Source: an uncultured Lachnospiraceae bacterium (GTDB lineage Bacteria > Bacillota > Clostridia > Lachnospirales > Lachnospiraceae). From it: a stretch of DNA of 64,000 nucleotides. The stretch is from assembly GCA_910584965.1 (NCBI GenBank), contig CAJUDZ010000017.1, positions 7,037 through 71,036 on the forward strand. The letters run 5' to 3'. Shown one piece after another: positions 36,853-45,894 of the stretch. The notes beneath the pieces are model-generated. The model had not been told where the DNA came from, ran no database searches, and saw only the letters and a list, made by a program, of their open reading frames with translations. The position numbers and the translations under genes are program-made. Position 1 is the first letter of the stretch. The number at the start of each line of letters is the position of its first letter.

Positions 36853-39015
36853 ATGAAGATTATTAAAAGAAGCGGCGCGGAAGTTGTTTTTGATCTGGAT
36901 AAGATTATTAACGCAATCCGAAAGGCGAACAATACCGTCAGGGAAGAGGATAAGCTGACGGAAAATGAAATTGACGCGATTGCGGAAGTGGTGGCGGATC
37001 ATTGTGAGGAAATGCGGCATTCTCCCAATGTTGAGGAAATTCAGGACATGGTAGAGAATCAGCTGATGAAGTATAATGCGTACACAATGGCGAGGAATTA
37101 TATTACTTACCGCTATAAACGCGCTCTTGTGCGAAAATCAAATTCTACGGACGAGCAGATTCTGACGCTTTTGGAATGCAATAACGAAGAAGTAAAACAG
37201 GAAAATTCCAATAAAAATCCAACGGTGAACAGTGTACAGCGTGATTATATGGCGGGTGAGGTCAGCAAAGACATTACGAAACGCTTTTTGCTGCCGGAAG
37301 ACATTGTAGAGGCGCATGAACAGGGAATCATTCATTTTCATGATGCGGATTATTTTGCGCAGCATATGCACAACTGCTGTCTTGTCAATCTCGAAGATAT
37401 GCTGCAGAACGGGACGGTTATCAGCGAAACGATGATTGATACGCCGAAGAGTTTTTCGACGGCCTGCAATGTGGCCACACAGTGTATTGCCCAGATCGCC
37501 AGTTCCCAGTATGGCGGGCAGAGTATTTCACTTGCGCATCTTGCGCCGTTTGTACAGGTCAGCCGGATGAAGCTGCGCAGAGAAGTCCGGGAAGAAATGG
37601 AACGGATGAACATTGCCCTGACGGACGAGCAGATCAATGAGATCGCGGAGATGCGCGTACGGGAAGAAATCAACCGCGGCGTGCAGATGATACAGTATCA
37701 GGTGATTACGTTGATGACCACCAACGGTCAGGCGCCTTTCGTAACGGTATTCATGTATATTGATGAAGTGCCGGAAGGACAGACGAGGGACGATCTTGCC
37801 CTTGTAATAGAAGAAATGCTGAATCAGCGCATCCGCGGTGTAAAAAACGAAAAGGGCGTTTATATTACGCCGGCTTTCCCTAAGCTGATCTATGTGCTGG
37901 AGGAAGACAATATTTCGGAGGGCAGCAAATACTGGCATCTGACAAAGCTGGCGGCACAGTGTACTTCCAAACGGATGGTACCTGATTATATATCCGAAAA
38001 AATCATGAAAAAATTAAAGAACGGGAATTGCTATACCTGTATGGGATGCCGTTCTTTCCTGACCGTGTATCATGACGAAAACGATAAGCCGAAATTCTAC
38101 GGCAGATTTAATCAGGGTGTGGTAACGCTGAACCTTGTGGATATCGCATGTTCTTCCGGAAAAGATATGGATAAGTTCTGGGATATTTTTAAAAGGCGGC
38201 TGGAATTGTGCCGGCGCGCCCTGATGTGCCGTCATGAACGGCTGAAAGGCACGCCCAGCGATGTTGCGCCCATTCTTTGGCAGTACGGCGCTCTGGCAAG
38301 GCTGAAAAAAGGCGAGCCGATCGATAAACTTTTATATGGCGGATATTCCACGATCTCACTCGGTTATGCCGGTTTGTGTGAATGTACAAGATATATGACC
38401 GGAAAATCCCATACGGCTCCGGAGGCAACGCCCTTTGCGCTGGAAGTGATGCGGCGGTTAAACGATGCCTGTAAGAAATGGGCCGGAGAAACGAATATTG
38501 ATTTCAGCCTGTACGGTACGCCGTTGGAGTCAACCACGTATAAGTTCGCGAAATGCTTACGGAAGCGTTTCGGCACGATTCCGGGTGTGACGGACAGAAA
38601 CTATATTACCAACAGTTATCATGTGCATGTGAGTGAAGAGATTAACGCATTTAAGAAACTTACTTTTGAATCGCAGTTTCAGGAACTTTCACCGGGCGGT
38701 GCGATCAGCTATGTGGAAGTGCCGAATATGGAGAATAACCTGGATGCGGTGCTGGCGGTTATGCAGCATATTTACGATCATATTATGTATGCGGAGCTGA
38801 ATACCAAGAGCGATTATTGCCAGGTCTGTGATTATCACGGAGAAATCGGAATCGTATCGGATGCGGACGGCAAGCTCGTATGGGAGTGCCCAAACTGCGG
38901 GAACAGGGAACAGGACAAAATGAATGTGGCAAGGCGTACCTGCGGTTATATCGGCACGCAGTTCTGGAACCAGGGCAGAACTCAGGAGATTAAAGAGCGG
39001 GTACTGCATCTTTGA
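36853..39015 (+). CDS. nrdD: Anaerobic ribonucleoside-triphosphate reductase, class III
   Basis: About 720 residues. Reduces NTPs to dNTPs with a glycyl radical. ATP-cone at the N-terminus (IKRSGAEVVFDLDKIINAIRKANN), barrel with the catalytic Cys residues (NCCLVNLEDML; MGCRSFL), zinc site CQVCDY ... CPNCG and glycyl-radical loop RRTCGYIG near the C-terminus. ATG 36853 follows GAGGA by 11 nt; an in-frame ATG at 36832 has no good SD. Confidence 0.96.
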   Translation: MKIIKRSGAEVVFDLDKIINAIRKANNTVREEDKLTENEIDAIAEVVADHCEEMRHSPNVEEIQDMVENQLMKYNAYTMARNYITYRYKRALVRKSNSTDEQILTLLECNNEEVKQENSNKNPTVNSVQRDYMAGEVSKDITKRFLLPEDIVEAHEQGIIHFHDADYFAQHMHNCCLVNLEDMLQNGTVISETMIDTPKSFSTACNVATQCIAQIASSQYGGQSISLAHLAPFVQVSRMKLRREVREEMERMNIALTDEQINEIAEMRVREEINRGVQMIQYQVITLMTTNGQAPFVTVFMYIDEVPEGQTRDDLALVIEEMLNQRIRGVKNEKGVYITPAFPKLIYVLEEDNISEGSKYWHLTKLAAQCTSKRMVPDYISEKIMKKLKNGNCYTCMGCRSFLTVYHDENDKPKFYGRFNQGVVTLNLVDIACSSGKDMDKFWDIFKRRLELCRRALMCRHERLKGTPSDVAPILWQYGALARLKKGEPIDKLLYGGYSTISLGYAGLCECTRYMTGKSHTAPEATPFALEVMRRLNDACKKWAGETNIDFSLYGTPLESTTYKFAKCLRKRFGTIPGVTDRNYITNSYHVHVSEEINAFKKLTFESQFQELSPGGAISYVEVPNMENNLDAVLAVMQHIYDHIMYAELNTKSDYCQVCDYHGEIGIVSDADGKLVWECPNCGNREQDKMNVARRTCGYIGTQFWNQGRTQEIKERVLHL

Positions 39016-39067
39016 TTAGGGATTCTGGCCGGAAATGAGGAAACGGGTTTTCTGAGGAGACAGGGTT

Positions 39068-39589
39068 ATGTATTATTCGGAAATAAAGGAATGCGATGTC
39101 GCCAACGGACCGGGCGTGCGGGTGACGCTTTTTGTCAGCGGCTGCACGCACCATTGCAAAGGCTGTTTTAATGAGATGACCTGGGATTTTCAGTATGGCA
39201 GGGAATTTGAGAAAGAGGATGCAGAAAACATCATAAAACTGCTGGAACCGCCGTACATCGCCGGACTGACGCTTCTCGGCGGAGAACCGCTGGAATACCG
39301 GAATCAGCAGGGGCTTTTGCCGCTTCTGCGTATGGTAAAAGAAACATATCAGGGCAAAACGATCTGGTGCTATACCGGCTATTTGTACGACCGGGATATT
39401 CTGGATGATTTCTGCGGGAAATGGGAAGAGACAAAAGAACTGCTGTCTTATCTGGATGTCATTGTGGATGGAGAATTTGTGGAAGCGAAAAAGGATATCA
39501 GTCTGCGTTTCCGGGGATCTTCCAATCAGAGAATTATCGATGTGAAAAAGTCCCGGGAAACCGGCGGCATCGTGCTTTGGGAAGGCTGA
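39068..39589 (+). CDS. nrdG: Anaerobic RNR activating enzyme (radical SAM)
   Basis: 173 residues. The motif SGCTHHCKGCFN (C-x3-C-x2-C, one [4Fe-4S]) plus LLGGEPL for SAM binding. It abstracts the glycyl hydrogen of NrdD to form the radical; order and spacing with nrdD are standard. Confidence 0.96.
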   Translation: MYYSEIKECDVANGPGVRVTLFVSGCTHHCKGCFNEMTWDFQYGREFEKEDAENIIKLLEPPYIAGLTLLGGEPLEYRNQQGLLPLLRMVKETYQGKTIWCYTGYLYDRDILDDFCGKWEETKELLSYLDVIVDGEFVEAKKDISLRFRGSSNQRIIDVKKSRETGGIVLWEG

Positions 39590-39609
39590 ACAGGAATCAT
39601 TTATACAGG

Positions 39610-39640
39610 GGGAGAATCCAAAAGGGTTCTCCCTCATTTT
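39610..39640 (+). terminator. Intrinsic terminator after nrdG
   Basis: GGGAGAATCC and GGGTTCTCCC form a 10-bp stem with AAAA loop and a T-rich tail. Confidence 0.8.
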
Positions 39641-39699
39641 GATATTGTCATTTCTTTTCCGGCAGGCCGTTCCGGCCGGGTGTGTTGTGATAATCCGCC

Positions 39700-39728
39700 T
39701 TGACTTTAGCGATTAAAAGTGCTAAAGT
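39700..39728 (+). promoter_or_regulatory. Promoter and candidate operator of the arylacetate operon
   Basis: TTGACT, 17-bp spacer, TAAAGT with TG one base before the -10. The inverted repeat TTAGC-N10-GCTAA (39706-39725) fills the spacer, an ideal place for a repressor. It resembles half of a CIRCE element but the total length is too short for one. Confidence 0.6.
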
Positions 39729-39800
39729 ATTAGAGGCAGTTTTGTATCTTATATAGAAAATTGCCATAATCGAAAAAGCAGTAAAGGAAGGAGACTTTCC

Positions 39801-40202
39801 ATGCCAGATTTAGAAGAGATTCGCAGCCGGTTTAAAAACGATCATTTTGCCACGGATGCGGCGGGAATTGTGATTGATTCCGCGGAACCGGGAAAGGCCG
39901 TCTGTTCCCTGATATTGGAGGAACGGCATATGAATGAGAATCATGTCCCCATGGGGGGCGCCATATTTACACTGGCGGATATCGCTTTTGCCGTTGCGGC
40001 CAACGGATATTCCGAAAGAAAGACGATCAGCCAGCATGCGTCCATTACTTTTCTTGCGCCCGCAAAGGGAGGGCGTCTGATTGCGGAAGCCTCCTGTCTG
40101 AGGGGCGGACGCACGACCGCGCTTTATCGGGTAGATGTGCGGGATGAGCTGGATACTTATGTAGCGCATGCCACGGTAAACGGTTATGTGATCGGAACAT
40201 AA
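39801..40202 (+). CDS. Hotdog-fold acyl-CoA thioesterase, PaaI type
   Basis: 133 residues. The hotdog signature HVPMGGAIFTLADIAFAVAANG contains the catalytic Asp of PaaI-like enzymes; ISQHASITFLAPAKGGRLIAEA follows. It hydrolyses acyl-CoA, here plausibly aryl-acetyl-CoA, freeing CoA. First gene of the operon, 51 bp before the acyl-CoA synthetase. Confidence 0.88.
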   Translation: MPDLEEIRSRFKNDHFATDAAGIVIDSAEPGKAVCSLILEERHMNENHVPMGGAIFTLADIAFAVAANGYSERKTISQHASITFLAPAKGGRLIAEASCLRGGRTTALYRVDVRDELDTYVAHATVNGYVIGT

Positions 40203-40252
40203 ATTTTACGGTTAAGACCAATCGGTCAGATACGAAAAAGGAGGAAACAATT

Positions 40253-41890
40253 ATGGTAATCACGGAGTTTTTAGAGCGGAACGCCCGTCTCTACGGTTCG
40301 GACACGGCGCTTGTCGAGCTGAATCCTTCTCAGGAACGCGACAGCGCGGTGACCTGGCGGGAGGCGAGCCTGATTGAAAGCGCGGGAAACGGAGCGCCTT
40401 ACCGCCGGGAACTGAGCTGGGCGGATTTTGACAGGCGCGCCAACCGTTTTGCCAATCTGCTTCTGAGTCGTGGTTTTAAGCGTGAAACGAAAGTAGGCAT
40501 TCTGATGATGAACTGCCTGGAATGGCTGCCCATTTATTTCGGGATTCTGAAGGCGGGCGGTGTGGCCGTGCCGCTGAATTTCCGTTATTCCGCGGAGGAA
40601 ATAAAATACTGTCTGGAACTTGCGGATGTGGAAGTGCTGGTTTTCGGACCGGAATTTATCAGTCGTATGGATGCGGTTGCGGAAAGTCTGCCCGGCGTGG
40701 GAACGATGTTTTTTCCGGGGCCGGCCGGCCCGCTTTATACGGAAGACTGTCTGAAACTGATGGGATTTTGTTCTTCCAGCGCGCCGCCGGTTGCATTGGA
40801 AGAAACGGACTATGCGGCGATCTATTTTTCTTCCGGTACGACCGGTTTTCCGAAAGCGATTCTGCATAATCACAGATCGCTCCGCGCCTCCTGTGAGACG
40901 GAGCAGAACCATCACGGCCAGACAAAAGAGGACGTATTCCTCTGCATCCCGCCGCTTTATCATACCGGAGCGAAAATGCACTGGTTCGGTTCCCTGATTA
41001 CGGCCGGCAAGGCGGTGCTGCTCCGGGGTGTGAAGCCGGAGTGGATTCTGCGGGCCGTTACGGAAGAAAAATGTACTATTGTGTGGCTGTTAGTGCCCTG
41101 GGCACAGGATCTTCTGGATGCCATAGATTCCGGAAAGGCTGACATGGAGCATTATCTGCTGGAACAATGGCGGCTGATGCACATCGGAGCCCAGCCCGTT
41201 CCGCCGAGCCTGATACAGCGCTGGAAGAAACATTTTCCGCATCATCAGTATGATACCAATTATGGTCTGAGCGAATCCATCGGGCCCGGCTGTGTTCATC
41301 TGGGCGTGGAAAACATACATAAAGTGGGAGCCATCGGAAAGCCAGGCTATCACTGGGAAGCAAAAATCGTAAACGAGCAGGGGCAGGAGATCGCTCAGGG
41401 CACAGTCGGCGAACTGATTGTCCACGGGCCGGGTGTCATGCTTTGCTATTACAAGAATCCCGAGGCAACGGACGAAGTTTTAAAGGACGGCTGGCTTTAC
41501 ACGGGAGATATGGCGCGCATGGATGAGGAAGGATTCATTTATCTGGTGGACCGGAAAAAAGACGTTATTATTTCCGGCGGCGAGAACCTCTACCCGGTGC
41601 AGATCGAAGATTTTCTGCGCCGCAACGATAAGATCAAAGACGCGGCGGTCATCGGTCTGCCGGATGCAAGGCTTGGGGAAATCGCGGCGGCGGTTATTGA
41701 GCTGAAAGAGGACGCATCCTGTACGGAAGAGGAAGTCATGGACTTTTGCAGAGAACTGCCCAGGTATAAGAGGCCGAGAAGAATTATTTTTGAAAAAGTA
41801 CCGAGAAACCCGACGGGTAAGATCGAGAAGCCGCTTTTGAGAGAACGCTATTGTCACGGCAGTCTTGTGGAAGCACAGATTAACAACTAG
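40253..41890 (+). CDS. AMP-forming acyl-CoA synthetase
   Basis: 545 residues, class I adenylate-forming. P-loop-like A3 motif YFSSGTTGFPKAI, A5 NYGLSES, A7 YTGDMARMDEEGFIYLVDRKKDVIISGGENLYP, and catalytic Lys in PTGKIEKP. The acid substrate is not predictable; the neighbourhood suggests an aromatic or short-chain acid. A short inverted repeat (GACC-N4-GGTC, 40216-40227), TetR-operator-like, lies just before its SD. Only 12 bp to the next gene. Confidence 0.88.
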   Translation: MVITEFLERNARLYGSDTALVELNPSQERDSAVTWREASLIESAGNGAPYRRELSWADFDRRANRFANLLLSRGFKRETKVGILMMNCLEWLPIYFGILKAGGVAVPLNFRYSAEEIKYCLELADVEVLVFGPEFISRMDAVAESLPGVGTMFFPGPAGPLYTEDCLKLMGFCSSSAPPVALEETDYAAIYFSSGTTGFPKAILHNHRSLRASCETEQNHHGQTKEDVFLCIPPLYHTGAKMHWFGSLITAGKAVLLRGVKPEWILRAVTEEKCTIVWLLVPWAQDLLDAIDSGKADMEHYLLEQWRLMHIGAQPVPPSLIQRWKKHFPHHQYDTNYGLSESIGPGCVHLGVENIHKVGAIGKPGYHWEAKIVNEQGQEIAQGTVGELIVHGPGVMLCYYKNPEATDEVLKDGWLYTGDMARMDEEGFIYLVDRKKDVIISGGENLYPVQIEDFLRRNDKIKDAAVIGLPDARLGEIAAAVIELKEDASCTEEEVMDFCRELPRYKRPRRIIFEKVPRNPTGKIEKPLLRERYCHGSLVEAQINN

Positions 41891-41902
41891 GGGGAGAAAA
41901 AA

Positions 41903-43453
41903 ATGGATCTTTTTATCAAATTGTCCATGCTGATTATATTTTTCGGCGTTATGATCGGTATCGGATTTTACTGCCGCCGTCACGCGACGGACGTCAGCGG
42001 ATTCGTGCTGGGCGGAAGAAGCGTCGGACCGTGGCTTACCGCATTTGCCTATGGAACAAGTTATTTTTCAGCGGTGGTTTTTGTGGGATATGCGGGACAG
42101 TTTGGCTGGAAATACGGAATTGCCGCGACCTGGGCCGGGCTTGGAAATGCTTTTATCGGTTCTCTGCTCGCCTGGGCTGTGCTGGGCCGGCGTACCCGCA
42201 TTATGACGCAGCATTTGGACAGCGCAACCATGCCGGAATTTTTCGGCCGGCGTTTTGAGAGCAAACCGTTGAAACTGGCGGCTTCGGCAATCATTTTTAT
42301 CTTTCTGATTCCTTATACGGCAAGCCTTTATAACGGATTGAGCCGTCTGTTCGGGATGGCTTTTGATATCGATTACAGCGTATGCGTGATCGTTATGGCG
42401 GTGCTGACCGGCATTTATGTCATAGCGGGCGGTTATATGGCAACCGCCATCAACGATTTTATTCAGGGCATTATCATGATTTTCGGCATCATTGCCGTGA
42501 TCTGTGCGGTGCTGAACAGTCAGGGAGGGTTCCTTGAGGCGCTCGACAGATTGTCTGCGGTAAACGATGAGACGGTGTCCGCGGCGCCGGGCGTATTCAA
42601 TTCCTTCTTTGGCCCGGATCCGGCGGGGCTTCTCGGCGTGGTAATTCTTACCAGCCTGGGAACCTGGGGACTTCCGCAGATGGTGCAGAAGTTCTATGCG
42701 ATTAAGAGCGAGAGTGCAATCAACAAAGGAATGGTCATTTCCACCGTTTTTGCGACGATCGTTTCCGGCGGCTGTTATTTTCTCGGCGGTTTCGGCCGGC
42801 TTTTCGGCGATAAAATCGATATTGCGGCAAACGGCTATGACTCGGTGGTGCCTGCCATGCTGTCGGGGCTTCCCACCATACTGATTGCCGTCGTAGTTAT
42901 TCTTGTTCTTTCCGCATCCATGTCAACGCTTTCCTCTCTGGTACTGGCATCAAGCTCAACCTTGACGCTGGACTTTATTAAAGGTAATATTATGAAAGAG
43001 ATGGATGAGAAGGAACAGATTAAATGGATGCGGGCTCTCCTGGTCGTATTTATTGCGATTTCGGTAGTGCTTGCATTGATTCAATACCGTTCCAACGTTA
43101 CGTTTATTGCACAGCTCATGGGTGTAAGCTGGGGCGCGCTGGCCGGCGCATTTTTAGCGCCTTTCCTGTATGGTCTGTATTGGAAGCGGACTACAAAGGC
43201 GGCCTGCTGGGTGAGTTTTCTGTTTTCTACGGTGGTGATGCTTGCGAATATTTTTTTCCGCGCACAGTTTCCGGCGTTTTTACAGTCCCCGATTAATGCA
43301 GGTGCGTTCTGTATGCTGGCCGGGCTTGTGATTGTGCCCGTGGTGAGTGTCGTGACGAAAGCGCCTGAACGCAGAACACTGGAAGAGATTTTTTCCTGTT
43401 ACCAGAAAAAAGTAACGGTTTCCGTGACGGATTCCATCGGCGATCAGACTTAA
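41903..43453 (+). CDS. Sodium:solute symporter, SSS family
   Basis: 516 residues, about 13 membrane helices, opening LFIKLSMLIIFFGVMIGIGFYCRR. Family motifs GGRSVGPWLTAFAYGTSYFSA and VIAGGYMATAINDFIQGIIM are present. From its place between acyl-CoA ligase and iorA, it may import an aromatic acid or amino acid with Na+; that is inference. Confidence 0.9.
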   Translation: MDLFIKLSMLIIFFGVMIGIGFYCRRHATDVSGFVLGGRSVGPWLTAFAYGTSYFSAVVFVGYAGQFGWKYGIAATWAGLGNAFIGSLLAWAVLGRRTRIMTQHLDSATMPEFFGRRFESKPLKLAASAIIFIFLIPYTASLYNGLSRLFGMAFDIDYSVCVIVMAVLTGIYVIAGGYMATAINDFIQGIIMIFGIIAVICAVLNSQGGFLEALDRLSAVNDETVSAAPGVFNSFFGPDPAGLLGVVILTSLGTWGLPQMVQKFYAIKSESAINKGMVISTVFATIVSGGCYFLGGFGRLFGDKIDIAANGYDSVVPAMLSGLPTILIAVVVILVLSASMSTLSSLVLASSSTLTLDFIKGNIMKEMDEKEQIKWMRALLVVFIAISVVLALIQYRSNVTFIAQLMGVSWGALAGAFLAPFLYGLYWKRTTKAACWVSFLFSTVVMLANIFFRAQFPAFLQSPINAGAFCMLAGLVIVPVVSVVTKAPERRTLEEIFSCYQKKVTVSVTDSIGDQT

Positions 43454-43470
43454 AGGAGGAAATGAAATAT

Positions 43471-45198
43471 ATGAAAACACTGATGCTTGGCAACGAGGCG
43501 GTTGCCAGAGGTCTTTATGAGGCGGGCTGTTGCTTTGTATCCAGCTATCCCGGAACGCCCAGCACGGAGATTACCGAGTGCGCGGCAAAATATGAAGAAG
43601 TTTATGCGGAGTGGGCGCCCAATGAAAAGGTCGCTCTTGAAGCGGCTTTCGGCGCTTCCCTGACGGGAAAGAGAAGCTTTTGCGCCATGAAGCATGTGGG
43701 CTTAAACGTGGCGGCAGATCCGCTTTTTACCATTTCTTATACCGGCGTGAATGCCGGGCTTGTGATCGGCGTGGCGGACGACGCCGGCATGCACAGCTCC
43801 CAGAATGAACAGGATTCCAGACATTATGCGCAGGCCGCGAAGATTCCGATGCTGGAGCCTTCTGATTCCGCGGAAGCGCTTGCCTTTGCGAAACTGGCCT
43901 ATGAGATTTCCGAAAAATTCGATACGGCAGTATTGATTAAGATGTGTACCCGTGTCAGTCATTCCCAGAGCGTGGTGGAAACGGCCGGCCGGGTGGTTCC
44001 GGAACAGAAAAACTATGAGAAGAACCCGGCGAAATATATTATGATGCCCGCCAATGCGAAGAAACGTCATCCCGTTGTGGAAGCGCGTACCGTTGCGCTG
44101 ACAGCCTGGGCGGAGACGGCGGATATCAACCGGGTGGAAGCGGGAAGCGAGAAATCCTGCGGCATTATCACTTCGTCTGCCTGCTATCAGTATGTGAAAG
44201 AGGCTTTTGGAGATACATATCCTGTTCTGAAGCTTGGAATGATCTGGCCGATGCCGGAACAGAAGATAAAAGACTTTGCGGCTTCCGTTGACAGACTCGT
44301 GGTGGTAGAAGAACTGGACGGTTTTATTGAAACGCATTGTAAAACGCTGGGCCTTGTGGTATCGGGAAAAGATCTGTTTTCCAATATCGGGGAGCTGAGT
44401 CAGAACCTCGTGAGGGAAAAACTCGGCAAAACGGTACAGACCGGCGCGTATCTGGAAGAAAATATTCCGGCGAGACCGCCGGTGATGTGTGCGGGCTGTC
44501 CTCACAGAAGCATTTTCTATGTGATGAAAAAAATGAATCTGACGGTGCTCGGAGACATCGGGTGTTATACGCTGGGAGCCGTACCGCCGCTCGGCGCCAT
44601 CGACACAACCATTTGCATGGGCGCTTCCGTTTCCGGGCTTCATGGTTTCGTTAAAGCCGGAGAAGAAGAGAAGGCCGGGAAAACCGTCGCGGTAATAGGT
44701 GATTCCACCTTCATTCATTCCGGTGTTACGGGGTTAATGAATATCGCTTATAACGAGTCCGATGCCACGGTGGTCATATTGGATAACTCCATCACAGGTA
44801 TGACAGGGCATCAGCAGAATCCTACGACCGGTTATAATCTGAAAGGGGATCCCTGCACGAAGATCGATCTGGAGAGCCTCTGTCGTGCCGTTGGAATCAG
44901 ACGGGTAAGGGTGGTTGACCCTTATGACATGGAAGCCTGCCAGACGGCGCTCAGAGAGGAACTTGCCGAAAAAGAACCTTCCGTTATTATTTCACGCCGT
45001 CCCTGTGCTCTCTTGAAATATGTAAAACATCCAGGGCCGATCTGCTCCGATCCTGAGAAGTGCAAGGGCTGTAAGGCATGTATGAATATCGGCTGTCCGG
45101 CGATCAGCATGGTGGACGGTAAGGCCGTAATCGACACTACGCTCTGTGTGGGATGCGGTGTCTGTGAGCAGCTCTGCAAATTTGGGGCATTGGGCTGA
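43471..45198 (+). CDS. iorA: Indolepyruvate ferredoxin oxidoreductase, alpha subunit
   Basis: 575 residues. TPP enzyme converting aryl-pyruvates plus CoA to aryl-acetyl-CoA and CO2 with reduction of ferredoxin (or the reverse). N-terminal pyrimidine-binding part, TPP-binding part (GDSTFIHSGVTGLMNIAYN, DNSITGMTGHQQNP) and a C-terminal 2x[4Fe-4S] module (CSDPEKCKGCKACMNIGCP ... CVGCGVCEQLC). ATG 43471 has GGAGG 11 nt upstream; the ATG at 43462 is too close to it. Confidence 0.95.
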   Translation: MKTLMLGNEAVARGLYEAGCCFVSSYPGTPSTEITECAAKYEEVYAEWAPNEKVALEAAFGASLTGKRSFCAMKHVGLNVAADPLFTISYTGVNAGLVIGVADDAGMHSSQNEQDSRHYAQAAKIPMLEPSDSAEALAFAKLAYEISEKFDTAVLIKMCTRVSHSQSVVETAGRVVPEQKNYEKNPAKYIMMPANAKKRHPVVEARTVALTAWAETADINRVEAGSEKSCGIITSSACYQYVKEAFGDTYPVLKLGMIWPMPEQKIKDFAASVDRLVVVEELDGFIETHCKTLGLVVSGKDLFSNIGELSQNLVREKLGKTVQTGAYLEENIPARPPVMCAGCPHRSIFYVMKKMNLTVLGDIGCYTLGAVPPLGAIDTTICMGASVSGLHGFVKAGEEEKAGKTVAVIGDSTFIHSGVTGLMNIAYNESDATVVILDNSITGMTGHQQNPTTGYNLKGDPCTKIDLESLCRAVGIRRVRVVDPYDMEACQTALREELAEKEPSVIISRRPCALLKYVKHPGPICSDPEKCKGCKACMNIGCPAISMVDGKAVIDTTLCVGCGVCEQLCKFGALG

Positions 45199-45306
45199 GG
45201 AAGATATTTTATTGCGTCATCGTCTGAGAATCGGAGGCCTCTTCGGAGGAATGATTAAGGTGGCCGTGACAGGAAAGAGGACACAGGCCGGAATGGAGAT
45301 AAAACT

Positions 45307-45879
45307 ATGGAAACGAAGAATATTATGATTGTAGGTGTGGGAGGACAGGGAACTCTGCTTGCAAGCAAGCTTCTTGGGCGTCTTTTGCTCGGCAGGGGAT
45401 ATGATGTGAAGGTCAGCGAAGTTCACGGCATGAGCCAAAGGGGCGGAAGCGTTGTCACTTATGTCCGCTGGGGCGACAAAGTCTATTCCCCCATCATAGA
45501 CAAGGGGCAGGCGGACTGCATTCTTTCTTTCGAGCTGCTGGAAGCGGCCCGCTATACGGAATTTTTAAAGCCGGACGGCAGAATCATCGTCAACAGCCAG
45601 CAGATTAATCCTATGCCGGTAATCGCGGGTACGGCGGTTTATCCGGAAAAGCTGGCGGAAAAACTTACGGCGTGCGGAAGCGATATGGATGTGCTGGATG
45701 CGCTCGCGCTCGCGGAGAAAGCGGGAAGCAGTAAGGCGGTCAATCTGGTGCTTATGGGAAGACTTGCAAAATATTTTGACTTTACGACGGAAGAATGGAT
45801 GGATGCGATAGAACACAGCGTACCGCCCAAATTCCTGGAGATGAATAAGAAAGCATTTGAACTTGGACGGAGCGCATAA
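45307..45879 (+). CDS. iorB: Indolepyruvate oxidoreductase, beta (gamma-domain) subunit
   Basis: 190 residues of the POR/KOR gamma-domain type: NIMIVGVGGQGTLLASKLLG and VHGMSQRGGSVVTYVRWG. Partner of IorA in the same operon. The 108-bp gap between iorA and iorB carries a 25-codon frame from ATG 45251 that overlaps the iorB start; coupling is possible but not needed. Confidence 0.94.
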   Translation: METKNIMIVGVGGQGTLLASKLLGRLLLGRGYDVKVSEVHGMSQRGGSVVTYVRWGDKVYSPIIDKGQADCILSFELLEAARYTEFLKPDGRIIVNSQQINPMPVIAGTAVYPEKLAEKLTACGSDMDVLDALALAEKAGSSKAVNLVLMGRLAKYFDFTTEEWMDAIEHSVPPKFLEMNKKAFELGRSA

Positions 45880-45894
45880 GAGGGGGTTAATGAG

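Noticed and set aside
39706..39725. CIRCE (HrcA) element
   Set aside because: Only the GTGCTAA side fits; a CIRCE is 27 bp with 9-bp arms, this repeat spans 20 bp with 5-bp arms.
45146..45328. 60-codon frame between iorA and iorB
   Set aside because: It overlaps the Fe-S coding end of iorA and the start of iorB, with no family resemblance; at most a short coupling peptide.
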